A stretch of 64,000 nucleotides of DNA from JBHJGS01 sp050331575 (GTDB taxonomy: Bacteria > Pseudomonadota > Alphaproteobacteria > Sphingomonadales > Rhodothalassiaceae): contig JBHJGS010000020.1 in assembly GCA_050331575.1 (NCBI GenBank), forward strand, positions 1 through 64,000. Direction: 5' to 3'. The notes under the pieces are model-generated. The model was not told where the DNA came from. It searched no databases and worked only from the letters and a program-made list of their open reading frames with translations. The position numbers and the translations under genes are program-made. Position 1 is the first letter of the stretch. The number at the start of each line of letters is the position of its first letter. This document shows, piece by piece, positions 1 through 8,550 of the stretch.

Positions 1-112
1 GCGGCGGCGGCGGCGCGGGCGGCGGCGTAGACGGCGGCGTCACCGTAGGCGCCGGCGCGGGCGGCGTCGGCGGCGACGGCGGCGTTAGCGGCGGCGTAGA
101 CGGCGCCGGCAA
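1..112. repeat. GCC/GGC low-complexity repeat
   Basis: A run of imperfect GGCGGC trinucleotide units, almost pure G and C. On the minus strand it encodes the Ala-rich helical repeat of the edge protein. Units vary (GTA, GAC, TTA insertions give Tyr, Val and Asn codons), so this is a decayed coding repeat, not a simple microsatellite. Confidence 0.7.
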
Positions 113-368
113 TCTTTGTCTTCGCGGCGGACGATTGCCCAGGGTAGCCCGCCGCGAAGACAAGCGCGCGCAGCGCCGCCCGTGTCAAATCAAGATTGCG
201 GGGGGCCGCGGTCAGCGGCAGCACCCGCAGGGCGGCGCGCGCGGCGATGGCGACACTCCAGTCTGTGGGCTTGTCCCGCAGCCACGCCTCAAGCGCCTCT
301 TCACTGTCGATCGCCGGGCGGCGCGGCTCCTCCGCGCCGCCGCCCCCCCCGGTCTTGTCTGCCGCCAC
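1..368 (-). CDS. Alanine-rich hypothetical protein, 5' part only
   Basis: The reading frame is open from a GTG at 366-368 to the left edge of the window, so only about the first 122 residues are seen. An AGGAG lies 6 bases before the GTG, which decides the start. After a Gly-rich stretch (residues 7-11) comes an acidic helical segment with EEALEAWLRDKP and a run AARAALRVLPL, a style seen in conserved alphaproteobacterial hypothetical proteins. From about residue 85 the protein becomes a low-complexity Ala repeat with Tyr, Asn, Asp or Arg at intervals (AAVYAAANAAVAADAA), which should be a long helix. Function is unknown. The codon pattern and the ribosome site make it more likely real than the other frames here. 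Confidence 0.55.
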   Translation of the reverse strand, partial: MAADKTGGGGGAEEPRRPAIDSEEALEAWLRDKPTDWSVAIAARAALRVLPLTAAPRNLDLTRAALRALVFAAGYPGQSSAAKTKIAGAVYAAANAAVAADAARAGAYGDAAVYAAARAAAA

Positions 369-835
369 CGCCGTCTCCTCGCGCCGCCCTGCCCGTCTCC
401 CGCCATGCCGTGGCCGCCCGCCCCGGCCGTGTGACCGGGATCACGCAGACGGCGAGGGCGGGGTCAAGGCATCGGCGGCTTTCTTGCCGGTCCCGAGACA
501 AGGATCGGACTTGACGTCTGAAACATGGTCTGCGCCCGCCCGCGCCCCTCGATCTTATTTTCTCAGCCTTTTCGGCATTAACCGAAGATTCATGAAAATT
601 TCTTCCGCACGCCGGCGGGATGTCAGTAGGTTGCTCCACCAGAACAAGGGTTCTGGCGGCGGACGCGCAGCCGGGTTTGGGGATGCAAGGGGATATGGCG
701 GCTGGGCGATAGCCTTCTGCGGCGTTGGGGCCAGTGCGCCCCGAAGCGCTGGATTTTTTTCACACATGGTCCGTGGTCAAGGCTGCCGCTGAAGCAGGCG
801 CCGGCCGCGCTTGACGTTCGACAAGGGGGACAGCG
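369..835. other. Intergenic region between divergent genes
   Basis: About 470 bases between the left-edge gene (minus) and the secreted nuclease (plus). No convincing coding frame, tRNA or strong hairpin was found. TTGACG hexamers occur at about 510 and 812, but neither has a good -10 at the right distance. The nuclease has a purine-rich AAGGGGG about 8 bases before its ATG. Confidence 0.5.
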
Positions 836-3800
836 ATGAGCTCGCTTTTCTTTTCTGAGTATGTTGAAGGCACCGGCAATAACAAGGCGCTGGAAATCTT
901 CAATCCAACTAATGCGCCGGTTGACTTGTCCGAGTTCCAGATCGAAATCTTCTTCAACGGCAGCACCTCCGCCGGCACCACGATTCCGCTCAGCGGCACG
1001 CTGGTGTCCAACGGCGTGTTCGTGGTCGCCGATGAAGACGCGGATTCGGCGATCCTGGCGGTCGCCGATTTGGCCTCCAGCGCCAATTTCTTCAATGGCG
1101 ATGACACGATCGTGCTGCGCCGCAATGGCGAGGTGGTCGACGCCATCGGCCAATTGGGGACCGATCCCGGCAGCGCCTATTCGAACAATGGCGTCAGCAC
1201 CCAGAATGAGACGCTGCGCCGCACGTCCGACGTCACCCAGGGCGACACCAATCCCAACGACCCGTTCGACCCCAGCGCGGAATTCCGCGCCTTCGGCGAG
1301 GATGTGTTCGACGATCTGGGGCAGAATTTCGGCAATGTGGTGATCAACGAGATCATCGTCAGCACGGCGTCGACCGACCAGGAATTTCTGGAGCTGTTCG
1401 GCGTGCCGGGCACGTCGCTGGACGGGTTCGCCCTGCTGGAGGTTGAACCCGGCGGCACCATCGACACGGTGATCGACCTGAGCGGTAACAGCCTGAGCGA
1501 GAATGGCTATTTCATGCTGGCCAGCCCGGAAGCGGAAGCGGATCTGGGCGTCACCGGCAATCTGCAGATCGCCGACAACACCTTCACCAACAACTCGCGC
1601 ACCTATCTGCTGGTGGAAGGCTTCAGCGGCGCCAGCGGCGATGATATCGACACGGACAATGACGGCACGATCGATTCCGCACCCTGGAGCGCCATCGCCG
1701 ACAGTGTGGCACCGATCGACGATGATAATCCGCTGATCTATTCCAGCAATGTGATCGGGCCGGACGGCAACTTCCTGGCCCCCGGTGGCTTCCGCGACCC
1801 GGAAGGCACCGGCGCCTTTCAACTGCACGCCTTTTCTGACTCCAGCGCCTACACGCCAACCGCCGGGGCCGCGTTGCCGCCGCCGCCCCCGGTCTCCCTG
1901 GTCATCAACGAGGTTCTGGCCGACCCTGCGTCGGGGCTGGACGGCGATGCCAATGGCGACGGCGTGCGCGACGCCGCCGAGGACGAATTCATCGAGATCG
2001 TCAATACCGGGGACGAGGCCGTCGACCTGAGCGGCTTTACCCTGAGCGACGACGACGGCGATGATTTCGCCTTTGCCGCCGGCACGGTTCTGGCCGCGGG
2101 CCAGGCGCTGGTGCTGTTCGGCGGCGGCACGCCCACCGGGGACTTCGGCGGGGCGTTGGTGTTCACCGATGACGGCTCGATCGGCACGGGGCTGTCCAAT
2201 TCCGGCGATGCGGTGGAGTTGCGCGACGCCGGCGGCGATCTTCTCGCCAGCTTTGCCTATGGAGGCGAGGGCAGCAATAACCAGTCGCTGACCCGGAACC
2301 CCGGCCTGACCGGCGCCTTCGAACAGCATAGCACCGCTGCGGACGACGGCGCGCTGTTCTCGCCGGGCACGCAGGTGGACGGCACGCCCTTCGGTCAGCC
2401 CGTCGTGGTGATCAACGAGGTCGTGTTCAGCCATACCGGGACGGACGATACCGAGTTCGTCGAACTGTTCGGCACGCCGGGCGCCTCTTTGGACGGATTG
2501 TCGCTGATCTCGCTGAACGCCAATTCCGCCGAATCCGGCCAGCAAAATCTGCGCATCGATTTCGGGCCGGACGATGTCTTGGGCGAGAATGGCTTTTTGT
2601 TGCTCGGCAATCCCGCCGGCCTGGCCGCGAATTATGCGGTCGAACCCGACATCGCGCTGAGCACCAATCAGTTCGAGAATGACAGCCAGGTCTTCGCCCT
2701 GATCGAGACGGCGAGTGTCGGCACGGGTACGCCGACGGTGGTCGATGCGGTCGGCTTCATCAATTCGGACGGGGACTATGTCAATCAGGTCGGCGAGCCG
2801 GTGGTCGGCCCCGACGGTACCTTCCTGCCCGCCGGCGGCCGCCGCATCGAGGACGGGCTGGACACCGACAGCGCTTCGGACTGGGTGCTGGCCGACTTTT
2901 CTCTGGGCGATGAGAATACCCCTACTCCCGGCAGCTTCGACGATCCCGGCAATGGCGGCGACGGCGACATCACCGATGACCCGACGCTGATCAGCGCTAT
3001 TCAGGGCATCGGCGACACCAGCCCGATCGTCGACCAAACGGTGGTGGTCGAAGCCATCGTCACCGGCGATTTCCAGAACGGCGATGCCGACACTTTCCGC
3101 AATCTGGGCGGCTTCTACCTGCAGGAAGAGCAGGTCGATTTCGACGCCGACCCGAACAGCTCGGAAGGCATTTTCGTGTTCGACGGCGATGTGGCCGGCG
3201 CGCCGGATGTCAATGAAGGCGATGTCGTCCGCGTGCTCGGCCAAGTTGAGGAGCGCTTCGGCAAGACCCAAATTGCCGCGACCGAGGTGCAGATCGTCAC
3301 CGCCGGCGGCTTCCCGGATCTGGCCAGCCAGGCGGTGCGCATCGCCCTGCCCGCCGTGGCCGCGCGCGAAGCGTTTGAAAGCATGCTGGTAACCATCGAC
3401 GAGCCGCTGAACTTCGCCGAGAGCTTCGATTATGAACAGTTCGGTGAGGCGACGCTGTCGACCGGCGGGGAGATCTTCCAGTTCACCCAGCTGAATGCAC
3501 CGAGCGTCCCCGGCAATACGGCCTATCAGGCCGAGGTCGCCAACCGCACCATCCTGATCGACGACGGCACCAATGGCCGGCGCGATGACGGCGACCCGAT
3601 CCTGCTGCCCGACGGCCGCGAATTGTCCAGCGACAGCGGCATCCGCATGGGCCAAACGATCAATGATCTGACCGGCATCTTCGATTTCGATTTCGGCGCC
3701 TTCCGCCTGCGCCTGCCCGATTTCGCCAGCTTTGAACCGGAGCTGGACAGCAATCCGCGCCCCGAGGCGCCCGAAGAGGTCGGCGGCCGGCTGAAGGTGG

Positions 3801-5110
3801 TCAGCTACAATGTGCTGAACTATTTCACCACGCTGGACGAGCGCGGCGCTGAGACCATCCCCGGCTTCCCCGACGATGCGGAGCTGGAGCGGCAGCGCGC
3901 CAAGCTGATCGAGGCCATTGAGGCGATGGATGCCGACATCCTGGGCCTGGTCGAGATCGAGAATAATGATGGCGCGGCCTTGGCCGATCTGGTCGCCCAG
4001 ATCAATGCCGCCCTGGGCGAGGAGCGCTATGCCGCGGTGCAGACCGGCACGGTTGGCACCGATGCCATCACCACCGCCTTCATCTATGATCAGACCACGG
4101 TCAGCCTGGTCGGCGATGCGGCGATCCTTAACAGCCAGGACTTTGTCGCGCCGCTGACCCCGGGTGACCAGCAGAACCGCCCGGCGATCGCGCAAACCTT
4201 TGAGGAGATCGCCACGGGTGAGCGCTTCACCGCGGTGGTCAATCACTTCAAGTCCAAGGGGTCGCTGACCGGCGCGCTCGAGGACGAGGACCAGGGTGAT
4301 GGTCAGGGCCGCAACAATGCCACCCGTAAGCTGGCCTCCGAGGCGCTGGCGGACTGGCTTGAGACCGATCCCACCGGCTCCGATGATCCGGATTTTCTGA
4401 TCTTGGGCGATCTGAATGCCTATGCCCTGGAAGACCCGGTTCAGGTTTTGCTGGACGAGGGCTTTACCAATCTGGAGGCCGCGTTCAACGGCCTGGAGGC
4501 GGCCAGCTTCCGCTTCTCCGGCCAGATCGGCACGCTCGATTATGCCCTGGCCAATCAGCCGTTGCTTGATCAGGTCACCGGGGCCACCGCCTGGCAGATC
4601 AATTCCGATGAGCTGTTCGTCTATGACTATAATATCAACAGTACCTTCTTCCCCAGCATCCTTCGGCCACAGGATCAGGGCCTGTTCGATCCCGACAGCC
4701 CGGAGAAGAATTCCGACCATGACCCGATCATTATCGGTCTGAACCTGTCCAGCGAGCCGGACTTCAATCTGGTGGAAGGCACGGCCGGCAATGATCGTCT
4801 GATCGGGACGGCTGCCGCTGATCTGATTGTCGGCCTGGGCGGCGCCTATGACCGTCTGACCGGCGGTGCCGGCGGGGACATCTTCCGCTTCTCCGAATCC
4901 AGCAATGGTCTGCGTGATCGCGACGTGGTCACCGACTTCACCGTCGGCGAGGATCTGCTGGATCTGGATGGAGCAGAGGTGCTGATGGCACGCACCTTGA
5001 TCGGCGGCCTGCTGCTGACGCTGGACGGCGGTGACGGGGATTCGGTCTATCTGCTGGGGGTGCCGGGCACCACCGCAGTGGAGGATTTGTTCGGCGCGTC
5101 GATGGTCTGA
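836..5110 (+). CDS. Secreted ExeM/NucH-type endonuclease with lamin-tail domains and RTX-like C-terminus
   Basis: A 1424-residue extracellular nuclease. Lamin-tail-like modules lie at about residues 1-150 (LFFSEYVEGTGNNKALEIFN), 165-340 (VVINEIIVS), 354-510 (LVINEVLADP) and 523-695 (VVINEVVFSH). An OB-fold-like region (about 711-970) follows, as in ExeM/NucH nucleases. The endonuclease/exonuclease/phosphatase domain spans about 986-1300, with SYNVLNYF (986), VEIEN (1037), VNHFKSKG (1134), GDLNAY (1191), LDYAL (1233) and SDHDP (1292), the expected metal and catalytic positions. The end (about 1315-1400) is a serralysin-type region (GTAGNDRLIG, GGAGGDIFRF, VVTDFTVGEDLLDL). There is no N-terminal signal peptide, which together with this C-terminus suggests type I secretion. 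Likely roles are extracellular DNA breakdown for phosphate or biofilm release. A terminator follows at 5128. No type I secretion genes are in the window. Confidence 0.88.
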   Translation: MSSLFFSEYVEGTGNNKALEIFNPTNAPVDLSEFQIEIFFNGSTSAGTTIPLSGTLVSNGVFVVADEDADSAILAVADLASSANFFNGDDTIVLRRNGEVVDAIGQLGTDPGSAYSNNGVSTQNETLRRTSDVTQGDTNPNDPFDPSAEFRAFGEDVFDDLGQNFGNVVINEIIVSTASTDQEFLELFGVPGTSLDGFALLEVEPGGTIDTVIDLSGNSLSENGYFMLASPEAEADLGVTGNLQIADNTFTNNSRTYLLVEGFSGASGDDIDTDNDGTIDSAPWSAIADSVAPIDDDNPLIYSSNVIGPDGNFLAPGGFRDPEGTGAFQLHAFSDSSAYTPTAGAALPPPPPVSLVINEVLADPASGLDGDANGDGVRDAAEDEFIEIVNTGDEAVDLSGFTLSDDDGDDFAFAAGTVLAAGQALVLFGGGTPTGDFGGALVFTDDGSIGTGLSNSGDAVELRDAGGDLLASFAYGGEGSNNQSLTRNPGLTGAFEQHSTAADDGALFSPGTQVDGTPFGQPVVVINEVVFSHTGTDDTEFVELFGTPGASLDGLSLISLNANSAESGQQNLRIDFGPDDVLGENGFLLLGNPAGLAANYAVEPDIALSTNQFENDSQVFALIETASVGTGTPTVVDAVGFINSDGDYVNQVGEPVVGPDGTFLPAGGRRIEDGLDTDSASDWVLADFSLGDENTPTPGSFDDPGNGGDGDITDDPTLISAIQGIGDTSPIVDQTVVVEAIVTGDFQNGDADTFRNLGGFYLQEEQVDFDADPNSSEGIFVFDGDVAGAPDVNEGDVVRVLGQVEERFGKTQIAATEVQIVTAGGFPDLASQAVRIALPAVAAREAFESMLVTIDEPLNFAESFDYEQFGEATLSTGGEIFQFTQLNAPSVPGNTAYQAEVANRTILIDDGTNGRRDDGDPILLPDGRELSSDSGIRMGQTINDLTGIFDFDFGAFRLRLPDFASFEPELDSNPRPEAPEEVGGRLKVVSYNVLNYFTTLDERGAETIPGFPDDAELERQRAKLIEAIEAMDADILGLVEIENNDGAALADLVAQINAALGEERYAAVQTGTVGTDAITTAFIYDQTTVSLVGDAAILNSQDFVAPLTPGDQQNRPAIAQTFEEIATGERFTAVVNHFKSKGSLTGALEDEDQGDGQGRNNATRKLASEALADWLETDPTGSDDPDFLILGDLNAYALEDPVQVLLDEGFTNLEAAFNGLEAASFRFSGQIGTLDYALANQPLLDQVTGATAWQINSDELFVYDYNINSTFFPSILRPQDQGLFDPDSPEKNSDHDPIIIGLNLSSEPDFNLVEGTAGNDRLIGTAAADLIVGLGGAYDRLTGGAGGDIFRFSESSNGLRDRDVVTDFTVGEDLLDLDGAEVLMARTLIGGLLLTLDGGDGDSVYLLGVPGTTAVEDLFGASMV

Positions 5111-5127
5111 CGTTCCGCGCAAAACGC

Positions 5128-5162
5128 GGGCATCCCGACGCCTCGGGGTGCCCGTCTTTTTC
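5128..5162 (+). terminator. Rho-independent terminator after the nuclease gene
   Basis: Stem 5128-5138 pairs with 5143-5153 (11 bp with one G-T pair) around a CGCC loop, followed by GTCTTTTTC. It lies 18 bases after the nuclease stop and before the next gene's ribosome site, so the next gene probably has its own promoter or depends on read-through. Confidence 0.85.
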
Positions 5163-5189
5163 ATGTCCACACTCAAGGAGACAAAGCAC

Positions 5190-5771
5190 ATGGCTAAGAA
5201 ATTCGCGTGGCTTCTGGCCGGGCTGATGTTTGTGAGTATGAATGCGGCGATCGCAGAGCCGCTCAGCTTGGACCGAATTCAAACCCTGGAGAGCCCGGCG
5301 CCGATCACGGCGGAGGTCAGCGTCTTCTACCTCCCGACGGACGACGCGTTGAACTTTTTCAGCTTGGACGGGCTTATCCTGAGCGAGAATTTCCTGAGTG
5401 GCGGCGGTTTTTCGACGGCGCCGTCGCTGTCCATCGTCACTGAAGCGTTCGAGTTCCTGGACGCCGACCTGTTGGACTTCCAGATCGAAAACGACCTGAT
5501 CGAGCTGCTCTACGAGATCACCTTCGACGACTTCGCCGGCTTCCCGAGCTTGGGACTGGCCACATTGAGCTTTGACCCGGGCACCTTCACTGCGGAGAAC
5601 GCCCTGGACGCCGACGGCGCGCTGGCCCTGGCCGGAACGGGCGGCAACCCGCCGATTATCGCGCAATTCTCGCTGGCCCCGGCGCAGGTGCCGGTTCCGG
5701 CCACGGCGCTGGTCCTGCTGCCCGCCCTGGCCGGTGTCATGGCCGGTGTCAGCCTGCGGCGCCGGCGCTGA
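5190..5771 (+). CDS. CTERM-anchored (VPLPA-type) exported protein
   Basis: A 193-residue protein with an N-terminal signal peptide (MAKKFAWLLAGLMFVSMNAAIA, cleavage near residue 22) and a C-terminal sorting signal: VPVPATA, then a hydrophobic segment ending at GVMAGVSL, then RRRR. This tripartite tail is the PEP-CTERM/VPLPA-CTERM signal recognised by exosortase-type enzymes. The middle is acidic and rich in Phe, Leu and Asp, with no recognised domain. The ATG at 5190 was chosen because AAGGAG lies 9 bases upstream and the signal peptide begins there; the frame stays open further upstream, but across the previous gene's terminator. It probably ends up at the cell surface or in extracellular matrix. 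No exosortase gene is in the window. Confidence 0.75.
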   Translation: MAKKFAWLLAGLMFVSMNAAIAEPLSLDRIQTLESPAPITAEVSVFYLPTDDALNFFSLDGLILSENFLSGGGFSTAPSLSIVTEAFEFLDADLLDFQIENDLIELLYEITFDDFAGFPSLGLATLSFDPGTFTAENALDADGALALAGTGGNPPIIAQFSLAPAQVPVPATALVLLPALAGVMAGVSLRRRR

Positions 5772-5782
5772 ACCCGTGCGCC

Positions 5783-5813
5783 AGAGCGCGATTGATCGGA
5801 TCCTGTCCTAAAC
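5783..5813 (-). repeat. Partial copy of the stop-codon-linked palindromic repeat
   Basis: On the minus strand this reads TAGGACAGGATCCGATC and then a segment ending GCGCTCT. The TAG is the stop codon of the amidohydrolase. Over 20 bases it matches 16 positions of the repeat behind the LysR gene (17651-17670). Only one half of the palindrome is kept here. Confidence 0.55.
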
Positions 5814-7736
5814 CGCAAAGCAAGAACAGCCAAGCGCGCCCCAAAAGGCGCGCTTGTCGTTTGTGGGCACCGGCCGGGTCCAGGCGATCTGGTGATCGTG
5901 GCCATGCAGGGTACAACCGGATGTGCAGCCGAGGTGGCAGGCGCGCGCATGACGCTCAGCCGGGCTGGGCTCGGCGCGCACCGGGCTCCACGCCGGTGAG
6001 GCCGGTGGCAGCGGCGGAGCCAGATCGGCGAAGTCCTGCGCGCCATGCACGATGCGCCCGCCGACCATGGTCAAGACCGAAGACAGGCCGCGAATCTCCG
6101 CTGCCGGGACGCGCATATAGTCCGCCGACAGCACCGCCAGATCGGCAAATTTGCCGGGCGATAAGGTGCCCTTGACGGCCTGTTCCCCGGAAAACCACGC
6201 CGACCCGTCGGTCCACAGGCGCAAGGCCGTCTCCCGATCCAACACCGCCTCCTCGCCATATAGCGCCAGGCCGCCCAGCGTCTGCCCGGTGACCAGCCAA
6301 TGCAGGCACACCCACGGATCGTAGGAGGCAACGCGGGTGGCATCGGTGCCCGCGCCCACGGGCACCCCCTCTGCCAGCATGCGTGCAATCGGCGGCGTCG
6401 TGGCCGCGGCATCGGCGCCGTAGCGGTCGACGAAATATTCGCCCTGAAACGCCATGCGGTGTTGGATCGCGATGCCGCCGCCCAGCGCCTTGATCCGCTC
6501 GATATTGCGCGGGCTGACCGTCTCGGCATGGTCGATGATGAAGCGCGTCTGAAACGGCTGGCGGCCATTGACCCGCTCGAACACACTCAAGAAGCGGTCG
6601 ATGCTTTCGTCATATGTGGCGTGGATGCGAAAGGGCCAGGCGCGCTCGGCCAGCAGTTGCACGATGGGTTCCAGGGACGCTTCCATGACCGGCCCAAGCT
6701 CTGGTCGCGGTTCCAGGAAATTCTCAAAATCGGCGGCTGACCAGGTCAGATTCTCGCCGGCGCCGTTCATACGCAAGAACGCATCGCCTGCCCCGGGCTC
6801 GGTGATCGCCACCCATCGCTCATAGTCGGACAGTTCCTCGCCGGCGGTCTGGGCAAACAGATTATAGGCGATGCGAACCGTTAACTGATCTTGTGCGTGC
6901 AGCCGGCGGATCACCTCATAATCCTCCGGATAATTCTGCCCGCCGCCGCCGGCATCGATCACCGAGGTGATCCCCAGCCGGTTCATCTCGCGCATATAAT
7001 GCCGGGTGGAATTGATCTGGTCCTCCACCGGCAGCTTGGGTCCTTGCGACAGCGTGGAATAAAGGATGAGCGCGGACGGTTTGGCGATCAGCAACCCGGT
7101 AGGGTGGCCATTGCCATCGCGCGCGATCTGCCCGCCCGGCGGATCGGGCGTCTCCTTGGTGATGCCCAGCACGGCCAGTGCGGCCCGGTTCAGCAGTGCG
7201 CGGCTATAAAGATGCAGGACGAACACCGGGGTGTCCGGTGCGGCGGCGTTGATCTCGTCCAGGGTGGGCATGCGCTGCTCGGCGAACTGGAATTCCGACC
7301 AGCCGCCGACCACCCGCACCCATTGCGGCGGCGGCGTGCGCTCCGCCTGGCGCTTCAGCATCGCCAAGGCCTCGCTCACCGACGGCACGCCTTCCCAGCG
7401 CAGCTCCATATTGTAATTCAAGCCGCCGCGGATCAGATGGGTGTGGCTGTCATTCAACCCCGGGATCACCCGCCGACCGCCCAAATCGATGCGTCGGCTG
7501 TCCGGCCCGGCATACGTCATGATCTCCCGGTCGCTGCCCAGCGCCAGCACCCGCCCATCGGTCACGGCGAGCGCGGTGGCGTCAGCAAAGCCCGGGTCCA
7601 GACTGGTGACGCGGCCGTTGAACAGAATGGTCTCGGCCGACCGCGGCTGGCCGTGGGCCGGGCGCATCAACCCGGCCAGGCCGAGTGCTGCGGCCCCCTT
7701 CAGGGTTTGGCGCCGGGACGGGCTGTGCCAGGGCAT
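5808..7736 (-). CDS. Exported YtcJ-like amidohydrolase (Amidohydro_3 family)
   Basis: A 642-residue metal-dependent amidohydrolase. The N-terminus has a twin-arginine signal (SRRQTLKGAAALGLAGL), so export after folding is likely. The fold begins with ILFNGRVTSLDP and has the metal motif SHTH in VIPGLNDSHTHL; later come FIIDHAETVSP and GAGTDATR, typical of this family. Substrate is unknown; relatives act on amide or imide bonds. The last 49 residues hold a Cys/His-rich tail (CHLGCTSGCTLHGHDH) that could bind metal. It lies 12 bases after the isochorismatase-family gene and was probably co-transcribed with it. Its TAG stop lies in a dispersed repeat, and its last codons overlap an inverted repeat. 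Confidence 0.8.
   Translation of the reverse strand: MPWHSPSRRQTLKGAAALGLAGLMRPAHGQPRSAETILFNGRVTSLDPGFADATALAVTDGRVLALGSDREIMTYAGPDSRRIDLGGRRVIPGLNDSHTHLIRGGLNYNMELRWEGVPSVSEALAMLKRQAERTPPPQWVRVVGGWSEFQFAEQRMPTLDEINAAAPDTPVFVLHLYSRALLNRAALAVLGITKETPDPPGGQIARDGNGHPTGLLIAKPSALILYSTLSQGPKLPVEDQINSTRHYMREMNRLGITSVIDAGGGGQNYPEDYEVIRRLHAQDQLTVRIAYNLFAQTAGEELSDYERWVAITEPGAGDAFLRMNGAGENLTWSAADFENFLEPRPELGPVMEASLEPIVQLLAERAWPFRIHATYDESIDRFLSVFERVNGRQPFQTRFIIDHAETVSPRNIERIKALGGGIAIQHRMAFQGEYFVDRYGADAAATTPPIARMLAEGVPVGAGTDATRVASYDPWVCLHWLVTGQTLGGLALYGEEAVLDRETALRLWTDGSAWFSGEQAVKGTLSPGKFADLAVLSADYMRVPAAEIRGLSSVLTMVGGRIVHGAQDFADLAPPLPPASPAWSPVRAEPSPAERHARACHLGCTSGCTLHGHDHQIAWTRPVPTNDKRAFWGALGCSCFAV
5831..5856. 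repeat. Perfect 10-bp inverted repeat in the 3' end of the amidohydrolase gene
   Basis: CAAGCGCGCC (5831-5840) and GGCGCGCTTG (5847-5856) flank CCAAAA. It looks like a terminator stem for the CTERM gene read from the left, but has only a weak T-run after it. It also encodes residues near the C-terminus of the minus-strand amidohydrolase (KRAFWGALG). Confidence 0.5.
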
Positions 7737-7748
7737 TCCGCCAGCGCC

Positions 7749-8444
7749 TCAGGCCGCCGCGCTGTGATCGGCCGGCGCCGGATCCAAGCGCGGGCCGTGG
7801 GCGACGCGCTCTGGCTGCTTGTGCACCAAGGTATAGGCATAATCCACGCCCATGCCATAAGCGCCGGAATGCTCCTGCACGATGGCGATGCACTGATCGT
7901 AGGTGTCTTTGCGCGCCCAGTCGCGCTGCAGTTCCAGCAGCACCTGCTGCCAGGTCATCGGGATGACGCCAGCCTGCACCATGCGGTCCATGGCATAGTC
8001 GTGCGCCTCCTTGGTGGTCCCGCCGGAGGCATCGGCGACCATATAGATCTCATAACCACCCTCGGCCATGGCCGAGAAGGCGAACATATTGTTGCACACT
8101 TCCGTCCACAGGCCGGAGACGATGACCTTTTTGCGGCCATTGGCCGCCAGGGCGTCGCGGACCTTCTGATCATCCCAGGAGTTCATCGAGGTGCGCTCCA
8201 GGATCGGCTGATCGGGGAACACGCCCAACAGTTCAGGATAGGTGTGCCCGGAAAAGCTTTCGGTCTCCACGGTGGTGAGGATGGTGGGCAGATTGAACAG
8301 CTTGGCGGCCTTGGCCAAAGCCACGACATTGTTCTTCAGGGTCTGCCGATCGATCGACTGCACGCCAAACGCCATCTGCGGCTGATGATCGATGAAGATG
8401 AGCTGGCAATTGTCCGGGGTCAGCAGGTTCAGTTTGGCGGTCAT
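7749..8444 (-). CDS. Isochorismatase-family hydrolase (YcaC-like)
   Basis: A 231-residue cysteine hydrolase of the isochorismatase superfamily, closest in style to YcaC-like amidases. Asp19 in LIFIDHQPQM and Cys117 in GLWTEVCNN are the expected acidic residue and nucleophile; NSWDD and MVADASGGTT are family landmarks. The start at 8444 is set by a GGGAGG a few bases upstream; the longer open frame would run into the regulatory region. It is the first gene of a two-gene unit with the amidohydrolase, and is divergent from an HxlR regulator. That arrangement suggests a small catabolic or detoxifying pathway for an amide-like compound, substrate unknown. No signal peptide, so cytoplasmic, unlike its partner. 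Confidence 0.85.
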   Translation of the reverse strand: MTAKLNLLTPDNCQLIFIDHQPQMAFGVQSIDRQTLKNNVVALAKAAKLFNLPTILTTVETESFSGHTYPELLGVFPDQPILERTSMNSWDDQKVRDALAANGRKKVIVSGLWTEVCNNMFAFSAMAEGGYEIYMVADASGGTTKEAHDYAMDRMVQAGVIPMTWQQVLLELQRDWARKDTYDQCIAIVQEHSGAYGMGVDYAYTLVHKQPERVAHGPRLDPAPADHSAAA

Positions 8445-8480
8445 GGCGTGGCTCCCTCCCATAGCGTTGCAATGATCCGG

Positions 8481-8502
8481 CGATCGCAGCATCGTGCGAT
8501 CG
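8481..8502. promoter_or_regulatory. Candidate HxlR operator palindrome
   Basis: CGATCGCA and TGCGATCG form a perfect 8-bp inverted repeat with a 6-base spacer, in the 106-bp gap between the divergent isochorismatase and HxlR genes. Dyad sites between an HxlR regulator and its divergent target are typical of this family. Function is inferred from position and symmetry. Confidence 0.55.
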
Positions 8503-8550
8503 AACGTGCTGCAGGCGCAAGTAGGGACCATCTGGTAACCGCGGGGCAGC

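Noticed and set aside
623..5191. A 1522-codon open frame antisense to the nuclease gene
   Set aside because: It mirrors the Asp/Gly/Ala-rich coding strand of a well-recognised nuclease in high-GC DNA. It has no recognisable domain or ribosome site.
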